From Arcicella aurantiaca (GTDB lineage Bacteria > Bacteroidota > Bacteroidia > Cytophagales > Spirosomataceae), in NCBI RefSeq assembly GCF_003148625.1, contig NZ_QGGO01000029.1, positions 1 to 64,000 on the forward strand: DNA of 64,000 nucleotides, written 5' to 3'. Position 1 is the first letter of the stretch; each line of letters opens with the position of its first letter. The notes under the pieces are model-generated. The model was given only the letters and a program-made list of their open reading frames with translations. It was not told where the DNA came from and did not search any database. Made by a program: the position numbers and the translations under genes. Below, piece by piece: positions 1-11,700 of this stretch.

Positions 1-3000
1 CTTTTGTCAAACTTAAATCTGACTGTTTAGGCGTGATTGTCGCACTTCCTGTATCATCTTGACCATCGGTTGTGCCAGAATTTGGTTGAGAATCAGGGTC
101 GAATTGGTCAGATTTTGAGACTTCTGCACTATTCACTACGGACAAGGCTGTCCGTACTACACCTACAAACGTGAATACTTTTGGAGTACCTACCGCAATA
201 CTGCCTACTGTTGCCGTCAATGTTCCATTTACATTGGTAAAATCGGAACCGCCAGGCGTTCCTGTACTCACAAACGTAATTCCCGCAGGTAAAACGTCTC
301 TTACCTCCACATTCGTTGCCGTACTTGGTCCTGCATTGCTTACCGTAATGGTATATATTACGTTATCGCCAACATTAGGCGTTGTATTTGAAACGGATTT
401 CGTCAAACTTAAATCTGCTTGCTGACCGTTCAAAGAAACTGCTCCTACATCATCCTGACCGTCTTCTGTTCCACTACCTACTTGACTATCTGGGTCGAAT
501 TGGTCGGATTTTATGATTTCTGCTTTGTTCGTAATTGTACCAGAAGCAGTGATTTTGGATTTGAATTTTAATGACGCTGAACCATTTACAGGAATAGTTG
601 CTATATTATTTGACAACAATACGCCCGAAGTATTCACGAAATCCGTGCTACTTGTGAACTGTAAACCCGCAGGTAGAATATCTTTTACCTGTACGTTGGT
701 TGCGGCATCTATTCCTGCATTATTCACCAACAACGTAAACTCCACTTCATCACCTACATTAGCATTGGCATTGCTCACAAATTTCTGCAAACTCAAATCC
801 GCTACACGCACTCGCACGCTTGTACTATCTGTATCATCTTCACCGTTTAAAATTCCATTGTTTGGTGATGAATCTGGGTCTGGAACACTACTGGAGGTAA
901 TTTGTGCATTGTTTGTAATTTTACCTGTACCAGTCACTTTTGCAATAAATTTCAAAGCCTGACTTTGTCCTACGCCTAAGTTTGAAACTTGTCCAATTAA
1001 TGTTCCATTGGTATTAGCGAAAGTACCTGAACTCACAAAAGTCAGACCTGACGGTAATACATCACGCACACTTGCAGAGTTTACGGCGTTTGGTCCTGCA
1101 TTGGTTACAGTTATTGTAAATTCTACCTCTTCATTTGGATTAACAACTGCTTTATCAACCGTTTTAACCAAACTCAAATCGGCTAAAACACCTCCTACGG
1201 TGATTTTATCGGTATCATCTTCGTTGTTTGCTGTACCGTTATTTACCTGAGAATCTGGGTCAAATTGGTCAGATTTCGTAATTTCTGCCGCATTGATAAC
1301 ATTTCCTGCTTGTGTTAATTTTGCCGTGAAAGTCAAATTTTGCGTTACACCTGCCGCCAAACTTGGAATGGTAGCAGTCAATGTTCCTGCATTATTGGTA
1401 AAATTTCCTGCATTTACCAAACTCAAACCTGCTGGTAAAATATCTTTCACTTCCACATTGGTTGCGGTTGATGTACCTGCATTACTTACCTGAATGGTGT
1501 AAGTGATATTATCGCCCACATTTGCCGATAATGGCGTTGCTAATTTCTTCAAACTTAAATCGGCTACTTGTGGGGAGATGCTAACATTTCCTGTATCATC
1601 TTGTCCATCTTCTGTGCCTGTATTTGGTTGTGAATCTGGGTCAAATTGGTCAGATTTTGAAACTTCTGCACTGTTTACTACGGACAAGGCTGTCCGTACT
1701 ACACCTACAAAAGTCAAGATTTTGGGTGTTCCCACAGCAACTGTCAAATTACTTGCAGTTAATACTCCTGAGGTATTTATAAAATCTGTACTTCCGATAA
1801 ATTGTAAGCCAAATGGCAATAAGTCTTTCACCTCCACACCAGTGGCAATAGAAGGCCCTGCATTATTTATGGTAATGGTATAAGTTATTGTTTCGCCAAC
1901 ATTTGGTGATGTGTTTGATACTGCTTTTGTCAAACTTAAATCTGCTTGCTGACCACCAATTAATACGCCACCTGTATCATCTTGTCCATCTTCCGTCCCT
2001 GTATTTGGCTGTGAATCAATATCATAAACATCCGATTTACTAATTTCAGCTTTGTTTAGAATAGCGACAGGTTGTGTAACCTGTGCTACGAAAGTAAGTG
2101 TTACAATGCCTCCTGATGAAATCGTTGGGATATTATTTGAGAATAAAACGCCCGATGTATTGATAAAATCGGTACTGCTAACGAAGGTCAAACCCGTTGG
2201 TAAAACGTCTTTTACTTGAACATTAGTTGCGGCATCTATCCCTACATTTTTAACCGTTATTGTGTAAGTGATATTTTCGCCTACGTTTGGATTGGTTTTA
2301 GAAACGGCTTTCGTCAAACTTAAATCGGCTGTTTTGGGCGTAAGTATTGCATTTCCTGTATCGTCTTGACCGTCTTCTGTTCCTGTATTTGGTTGTGAAT
2401 CTGGGTCGAATTGGTCACTCTTACTTAGTTCCGCTTTATTGACTACGGACAAGGCTGTCCGTACTACACATACAAATGTCAGTGTTTTTGTTCCAACGGC
2501 TAAACTGGCAATTTGCGAAGTTAATGTGCCGTTTAAGTTCGAGAAATCAGGACTTGAAACGAATGATAAACCTGTTGGCAAAATATCTTTTACCTCCACA
2601 TTGGTTGCAATACTTGGTCCTGCGTTGGTTATGGTAATGGTATAAGTTACATTATCACCAACGTTTGGTGCGGCATTTGAAACCGCTTTTGTTAAGCTCA
2701 AATCTGCTTGTTGACCACCAATCAAAACACCGCCTGTATCATCTTGTCCATCATTTACGCCTGTATTAGGCTGTGAATCTGGGTCGTATTGGTCGGATTT
2801 ACTTACTTCGGCTTTGTTTAATACAGACTGGGCAGTCTGTACTACTGCCACAAACGTAAACGATTTTGTTGCTCCAACGGCTATTGCTCCCGCCGTTCCT
2901 GTCAATGTTCCCGAAGTATTCGTTAAATCACTTGAACTTACAAATTGTAAACCTGCTGGCAACACGTCTTTTACCTCCACATTGGTCGCAATATCTGGCC

Positions 3001-5796
3001 CTGCATTGGTTACATTTATCGTATAAGTTATGTTTGAATTAACATTCGGAGCGGTATTAGAAACCACTTTTGTCAAACTTAAATCTGACTGTTTAGGCGT
3101 GATTGTCGCACTTCCTGTATCATCTTGACCGTCGGTTGTGCCAGTATTTGGCTGAGAATCAGGGTCGAATTGGTCGGATTTTGATACTTCTGCACTATTC
3201 ACTACGGACAAGGCTGTCCGTACTACACCTACAAATGTTAATACTTTTGACGTACCCACTGGAATATTGGCTACTGTTGCGGTCAATGTTCCCGAAGTAT
3301 TGGTAAAATCTGTACTTGAAACAAAATTGATTCCCGCAGGTAATACGTCACGAACTTCCACATTGGTAGCAACACTTGGCCCTGCATTGCTTAAGGTAAT
3401 GCTATACGTGATATTATCTCCAACATTTGGTGAGGCATTTGAAACCGCTTTTGTCAAGCTCAAATCTGCTTGTTGTCCACCAATCAAAACACCACCTGTA
3501 TCATCTTGACCATCTTCTGTTCCTGTATTTGGTTGAGAATCTGGGTCAAATTGGTCGGAAGCTAAAACTTCTGCTTTGTTCAAAATACTTCCTGCTTGCG
3601 TAACCGTTGCTACGAAAGTCAATACTTTTTGTCCGCCCGCAGTGATTGATGGAATGTTGTTAGAAATTAATGTTCCACTTGACAGACTAAAGTCTGTGCT
3701 ACTTACAAAGGTCAATCCCACAGGCAATACGTCTTTTACTTTTACATTGGTCGCATTATCCGTTCCTTTGTTCGTAACCGTAATCGTATAAGTAATATTT
3801 TCGCCAACATTTGGATTGGTTTTAGAAACCGTTTTGGTCAATTCCAAATCCGCCTGACGAACTCGAATTGCTTCGTTTTCAGTATCATCTTCTCCATTAT
3901 CCGTTCCATTGTTTGGCGTAGAATCAGGGTCTGGTACGTCGCTACTTGCAATTTGTGCTTTATTGGTAATTATTCCTGTACCCGTCACTTTCGCTTGGAA
4001 AGTGAAAGCTACGTTTGTATTTGGTTGAAGATTAGTAAATGTTCCCTGTAAAATTCCGTTGTTATTTATCAGCGTTGACGAACTTACAAATTCTAAACCC
4101 ACTGGCAAAGCATCAGACACCGTTCCTGTTGTTACCGCATTTGGACCAGCATTAGAAACCGTAATGGTAAACGTAACCACATCATTTGGATTCACGACCG
4201 AATTATTAACGGTTTTCACCAAACTTAAATCAGCTAATTTTCCTGCTACGGTAATATTTCCTGTATCGTCTTGTCCGTCGGTAGTTCCTGTATTTGGTTG
4301 AGAATCTGGGTCATATTGGTCAGATTTTGTTACTTCTGCTCCATTTTTCAATGCTCCCGATGCTGTAACCTTTGCTATATACGTTAATGTTTTTGAAGTT
4401 CCCGAAGCAATGGTTAAACCACTTGTTGTCAATTGTTGTCCCGAAGCCGTAAAATCACTACTTGATACAAATTGTAAACCTGCTGGCAACAAATCTTTTA
4501 CCTCCACATTGGTAGCAGTATTTGCTCCTGCATTGCTTACAATAATCGTATAGGTTACATTATCGCCCACATTTACCGATAATGGAGAAGCATTTTTCAC
4601 CAATGATAAATCGGCAGTTTGTATAGTTAAAGGAGCATCGTCAGTATCGTCCTGACCATCAGCAGTTCCTGTATTTGGCTGAGAATCTGGGTCGTATTGG
4701 TCGGCATTTTTTATTTCTGCTTTATTATTTATTGATAAAGCTGTACTTGTTGCAGGAGTTAAAATCTTTGCTGTAAATGTTAAATTGATTGGCGTTCCAA
4801 CTAAAACGGTTAATGGCGTTGTGTTGGTTAACGTGCCTAATGTATTAGTGAAGTTAGTTGATGAAACAAATTGTAAACCCGTTGGTAAAATGTCTTGAAC
4901 CGTCACATTAGTTGCCGTTGAAGGTCCTGCATTTGAAACCGTAATGGTATAAGTTACAATATCCCCTACATTTGGATTCACATTCGATACCGATTTTTGC
5001 AAGCTCAAATCTGCTTGTTGACCACCAATCAAAACGCCTCCTGTATCATCCTGACCGTCTTCTGTACCTGTATTTGGTTGAGAATCTGGGTCATATTGGT
5101 CAGATTTTGACACTTCTGCTTTATTCAAAATACTTCCTGCTTGCGTAACCGTTGCTACAAAAGTTAAAGTCGTTGAAGCCCCCGACGCAATCGAAGCAAT
5201 ATTATTTGACAATAACGTTCCTGATGTGTTGGTGAAATTTGGAGCGGCAGGCGTTCCTGATGAAACAAACGTTAAACCCGTTGGCAAAATGTCTTTCACT
5301 TGCACATTTGTTGCCGTTGAAGGTCCTGCATTTGAAACCGTAATGGTATAAGTGATATTTTCTCCTACATTTGGGTTCGTTTTTGAAACCGTTTTTACTA
5401 AACTTAAATCCGCTTGTTGGGCATTAATATCTACCAAACTTCTATCGTCTTCGGTATTGGCAGTGCCATTTCCGTGCGGTGAATCCAAATCTGGTTGGTC
5501 AGCTTTGGATACCTCCGCCGCATTGCTTGTCACACCTGCTAATAAAACTTTGGCAACAAAAGTTACTGAGGCTGAACCATTTACCGCAATGCTTGAAATC
5601 GTTCCTGTTAATGTTCCTGCAACATTTGTTAAAGTCGAAGAACTCACAAATTGTAAACCTGCGGGCAAAACGTCCTTCACTTCCACATTGGTAGCGGTGT
5701 TTGGCCCTGCATTATTTACCGTAATGGTATAAGTAATATTCTCACCAACATTTGGAGTTGTTTTTGAAACCGTTTTGGTCAAACTCAAATCAGCCT
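1..5796 (-). repeat. Tandem DUF11-type modules (15 complete plus one partial)
   Basis: Fifteen head-to-tail units of about 381 bp each encode DLSLxK, NVGxNxTYTIxVxNAGP, LPAGLxFVSS and SKSDQxDPDSxPN motifs. Module starts fall near 5796, 5410, 5005, 4615, 4235, 3850, 3465, 3085, 2705, 2325, 1940, 1560, 1180, 800, 415 and 20. Several inter-module linkers alternate between a GGVLIGGQQ type and an ITPK type. DUF11 modules are extracellular beta-sandwich spacers in bacterial surface proteins. DNA similarity between modules is high enough to suggest amplification or gene conversion. Confidence 0.85.
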
Positions 5797-8700
5797 GATT
5801 CTGAATCGTTACGGGCGTTGGCGTGCTTCCTGTTGGTGTCGGGTCAGTTCCATTATTAGAAACATCAGACGTACTTCCACCCGTTGTACCTGTACCAGAA
5901 GCTGTTACGTTATTCAAGAAAGTGTTGCTTCCTGTATAACCGTTCAATTTTATATTTACCGTAAAGGAATATGTATTGCTCGTATTGGCGGCTAATGTTC
6001 CCGAACCTGTCAAAAGATTTTGTGCCGATGGCGTTCCTAAAAACCCTGCATTAATATCTGCTGCCCCTGATTTAGCCGTAACCGTATAAGTAATTGGTGA
6101 AGGAAAAGTAGTTGCTAAATTCTCCGTTACTTGAACATTATTTAAGGTAACGTTTCCGTAGTTTTTCGTTACAACCTGATAAACAACATTGTAACTTCCA
6201 TCAGCTTGCAAAGTAGGCGAACCTACCACCGATTTTGCCACACCAATAATTGGGTTTGAAATCGTTACAGGCGTTGGTGTATTTTCACCGTTGTCTCCTG
6301 CAAAACCATTTGAATTGGGGTCAATGGCTACTTCTAAGCCATTATTTGACAAATCAGAAACTGTACCTCCCGTTGGATTTGTCCCTGTTGCGGTTACTTG
6401 ATTATTAAATATGGTCTGCGTCGAACCGTTCAAGGTTACTCGTACTGTAAACGTAATGACACGAGCCTGCCCTGCCGTTAACGTTGAAGTATTTGAAGCA
6501 TTTACCAATAATAAATTCAATGCCGAAGTACCATTATAAGCACTTTCTGCCGACAAAGGGGCAAGTGTTTGTGGTGCTTGCGAAATTGTATAAGTAGCTG
6601 GACTTGGGAAAACAGTCGATAAATCGTCCGTTATTTGCACGCCTGTCAAAGTTACATTTCCGATGTTTTTTACCGTAACCGTATAAGGCACATCATAAAC
6701 GCCATCTGAAACTTTTGTGGGCGTTCCTGCTGATTTTGTTACACCAATATTACCATTGACGATGCTTACAGGCGTTGGGGTATCTTCGCCAAAATCTTTT
6801 GGATTTCCGTTTCCATTCGGGTCAATGGCATTTGCTCCACCATTATTCGAAATATCCGAAGGCGAACTTACCGTAACACTCGCATTGGTTGCTCCTGCCG
6901 AAGCCGAGTTATTGAAAAGTGTTTGCGTTGAACCATTCAGATTAACTCTAACGGTAAAAGTTATCGTCTGCGTTGCTCCAATTGCTAAGGTTGAGGAAGT
7001 GGACGTTAATAAATTTTGAACAGTATTTCCGTCAAAAGCACTATTAATAGTTAGCGGTGAAGCCGTTGATTTTGTGGTAATTGAATACGTGATTGGGCTG
7101 CCAAAAGTAGTATTCAAATTATCTGTTACTTGAACATTTGCCAAAGCAACATTACCCAAGTTTTTCACCGTAATTGTATAAGGCACATCGTAAACGCCAT
7201 TGGTTACTAAAACAGGCGTTCCTGCTGATTTTGAAAGACCAATTACTGGATTATCATTACAACTTACATTGGCAGTTGTTGTATTTACACAACCTGTTGT
7301 TACGTCTTTTATCGTGATGGTATAAGCTCCGTTGGCCAAATTATTGAATACATTTGAGGCTTGAAATGCTCCTGTATTTAAGGCATAATTCAAGGTTCCG
7401 CCCGTTGGATTGGTTGCCCCTGTTACGGTAATTACGCCCGTTCCTGCACCACCCACACACGAAGGCGTAGCCGATGAAAGCGTTGGTTTTGGACGAACCG
7501 TTACCGTCATTTCATCATAAGAAGTACAATTCCCTGATGCTCCAATTGTCCAACGATATTTATAAGTTCCTGCTAATAAACCTGTTACTGTGGTTGTTGG
7601 AGAATTGACGTTGGTAATTACTTCTGGTGAACCCGATGGCCCTGCCACTTTCGACCAAGTTCCTGTTCCGACGGCGGGGGTATTGCCTGCCATTGTTAAG
7701 GTTGAGCCTTCACAAATTACTTGACTTGCCCCTGCCGAAGCTGGCGTTGGCGAAGCCACAATATTTACTACAATATCATCAACAGAAGTCTGGCAATCGT
7801 TGGGAGAATTTACGCCTGTCGAAACCGTCCAACGGAAAGTATATTGACCCAAATCTGTTCCAACCACTTGCGAAGTTGGCGAATTGGGCGATAAGAAAGT
7901 TACATTTGGATTAGCCGCAGGTTTTGAAATTTGCGTCCAAGTTCCTGTTCCTGCCGTTGGAACAGTTGCGTTTAAATTTACGGGTGAAAACTGACAAACA
8001 ATTTGGTCAACTCCTGCATTAGCGGTACTTGGCACAGCTAAGTTATTGATAATCATTGTATCACGAGAAATACACTGACCAGACGTAATCGTCCAAATAT
8101 ATTTATAAGTTCCTGCGGATAAACTCAATGCCGTTGTGGCAGGACTTGTACCCGAAGCAGGAGAAAATACAGAATAAGGCGAATCAGGTGTTTTTGACCA
8201 TGCTCCTGTGCCTACCGTTGGTGTATTTCCTGTAATATTGGCGGCAGTTCCGTTACAAATTGTTTGGTCAATTCCTGCATTGGCAGTTGTTGGAGCAGGG
8301 TCTGGAACATTTATCGTAACATCATCTGTCGAAACTGTACAAGGGCCATTTGAAATAGTCCATCTAAAAACATAACTACCCGACGCATCAATACCTGTAA
8401 TATCAGTGGTGGCAACTTGTGGGTTTTGAATCGTTGGCGTTGGTAAAGTTGTTGGTGTTTTTGAAACCAAAGTCCACATACCTTGTCCAACGGTTGGTAC
8501 GTTGGCAGTCATTTTAACTGTTGGCGGACAAACCGTTTTATCCACTCCTGCATTGGCTACGGTTGGCGTTTGGAAATTCTCAATTCTTACTTCATCGCCA
8601 ATTACGCAAGTTCCGTTAGTAATTGTCCATTTTAATAAATACAAACCATATTTACTTGTTGAACCAATATTTAAAGTAGCACTTGGTGATGTAGGATTTG

Positions 8701-11700
8701 TTAAAGTAGCATTTGAACTTCCTGTTGGTTGAGACAATATCGTCCATAAACCTGTTTGTCCTGCTGGAACAGGATTAGGCGTTACATCTCCAGTATTCAA
8801 ACTAATTGCTGAACCTTCACAAATTTGTTTATCTGCTCCTGCGTTTGGTGTGCTTCCTGCGGCTGAAACGTTTATAGTTACTTGGTCGGCAGTTGGAGCA
8901 GGACAAGAAGTAGCATTCGCATTTTTGATAATTGTATAAGCAAAAACGTATTGTCCCGTAGTCAAACCTGTAACAACTGCCACATTAGATGGCGAAGCCG
9001 TTGGTGTAATTGTTTGTGTAGCCGGCCCTGAAATTTTTGTCCAAGTTCCCGAAGGGCCATTTCCTGTTAAAGTGGTCGAATTACTCAAACAAACATTTTG
9101 GTCAGCACCTGCAATTGAAGCCTCCTGAACATAAACATCAATGTCGTCAGAAGTAATGGCACAGTTCGTTCCTCCCGAAACCGTCCATCTTAATTTATAA
9201 TTTCCTTGTATTAAACCCGAAACGGTTGTTGTTGGCGATGTATTACTTGAAAAACTAATGGCAGACGGAGCATTTCCAACGATTGACCACGCCCCTGTAC
9301 TGGCTGAGTTTATAGCGTCCGCAGTTATGCTTACACTACTTGCCGTTGGACAAACCTGTACACTTGCCGCAGCAATATTTGCCACACTGATTGGCTCAGA
9401 AACCCTAATCGTTACATCTGCTTGCGTTCCATTTGAACAAGAACCATTTGTAATCGTCCAACGGAAAACATAATCGCCCGGAGCTAAACTATTTACAGTT
9501 GTTGTTGGATTATTGTCATCGGTAATACTTGCCTGCGAAGGGCCCGAAACCTGTGTCCAAGTTCCAATACCTGCTCCTGCATTATTTCCTGCAAGCGTTG
9601 CCGAAGTTCCGCAAAGTGTTTGCGTTGCCCCTGCCGATGCCGTTGGCATTGCCGAATTTACCGTTACTTGTACGGTATCATTTGAAGAACAAACCCCGTC
9701 GGTAATTGTCCACACAAATTTGTACGTTCCTGCTTGCAAATTTTGAGCTTGAGCAGTTCTGAGGTTTGCATTGGGGCTAAAAGTGGGCGTAGCACTTCCT
9801 GCGGGCTTGCTTACATTTGTCCATGTACCTGTTGTGGTAACAGAAGCAGGTGCAGAAGCTCCTAAGGTTACTGAAGTGCTACCCGTAGCAGCACAAATAT
9901 CAACTCCTGCGTTGGCATCACCCGGTCCTTGTGAACTATTGGTCGTAATCACCACAATATCCGAAGCCGTTGCACAACCACCCGAACCCGTTGCTGGCGT
10001 ACTTACCATTGTCCATTGCAACTGATAAGTAGTATTTGCCACAAGATTGGTCAGTTTTGCATTAGGGTCATTTACGTTGGTAAATGCGGGTGCTGTACCT
10101 GATGGCGATTGTCCGACAACTGACCAAGTTCCTAATTGTCTTCTCAATGGAGCATTGGCTTTTAATTGTACCGATGTACCAATACAAACTGGCACTTGGT
10201 CTGCTCCTGCATCTGCCAGTGGTGGTACACGAACTGTTACCAAAACATCATCAAACGTTTTCGGACAGTTTATACCGTTATCAATAGTCCACCTAAAAGT
10301 ATAATCGCCTGTTAATAAATTGGATACGCCCGAAGTATTTAACGTATTATTTGAAAATACGGCTACTGATGGCCCTGAAACTTGCGACCATTTTCCTTTT
10401 CCTGCGGCAGGCGTATTTCCTGCCAAAGTAGTGCTTGTTACACCACAGGCTACTACTTGGTCTGTCCCTGCATTTGAACCCGAAGGCGTTATTGAAATAG
10501 TTACTTTAACATCATCTGTTGCCGTCTGACAAGTTGAACTTGCTGAAGAGTTTCTTGTAAATCGAATGATATACTCTCCTGCTACGGTTAATCCCGAAAT
10601 TACTTGCGGACTATTGGTAGCATTCACAGGTGAAGCCATTACACCTGCTGGTCCTGAAATAATTTGATATTGCGTATAAAGTCCTCCACTTTGGGTATAT
10701 GGCAATGAAACCGAAGTTACATTACAAGCCAACACTTGGTCTGTACCTGCATTAATTGAAGGCGTTGTTTGATTATATAACTGAACAGTATTCGTGGTTG
10801 AACAACCCGTTGTGGCATTTGTAATAGTATATCTAAATTGATAATAGGCTCCCGAAGCTAAACCTGTTACAGTAGTTGTTGGCGATGTTGGTGATACAAT
10901 CACTGGTGAACCTCCACCATTATTTATAATTGTCCATGCTACGGTTTCTCCTGTGAACGAAGGTACTGTTCCATTCAAAACAACAGAAGTACGACCATCA
11001 CAAAAGGTAATATCAGGCATTGCTCCTGCTTGTGTAATTGACTGTGATGGAGCAGGTACTACAATAGTTACCTCATCCGAGCCATTTACGCATGGGCCCG
11101 TTGCCGTTAAACGGAATACATAAGTTCCTTGTTTTAAATTACAAACTTGTGGGTTACGAATAGCAGTATTTGAAAATGTAGCAATCGTTGGGCCACTCAC
11201 CTGCGACCATACCGTTGTTTGCCCACCAGTTCCATTACCTTCAAAAGTTCCACTCAAATTGGCACAAGTAGAAACTGAATAACACGCTACATTAGACGCA
11301 ATATTTTGGTCAGCCCCAGCACTCACGGTAAGTACCCCACCACGATTAGTAATAATGACATCATCAGTAACAATACATCCATTGGTACTTGTAATAGTAT
11401 ATCTTAATGTTGTTGACCCCGCACTGGTTTGTGAAAGCGTAATTGATGGGTTTGAAATCGTTGTACTACTTAACGAAACGCCTGCATTATTACTTCCAAT
11501 AATTGCCCATGTTACGGTTTCTCCCGAATTTTGAGGCGTATTTCCTGTAACACTATACGTACCAGGGCAATAGGTTGCATCCGCCCCTGCATTAGCTATT
11601 GAAATGGGCTTTACAGTAATTTTAACTTCATCAAAAACCGTCTCTTCATCTTCACAAACAGCCGTCAGACGAAATGTATAAGTCTGATTGGGTGTTGCTC

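Noticed and set aside
171-10529. Many plus-strand open frames of 60-150 codons across the first 10.5 kb
   Set aside because: All the longer ones sit in one fixed frame opposite the giant minus-strand gene and mirror its repeats. They have no start context or domain of their own and are antisense shadows.
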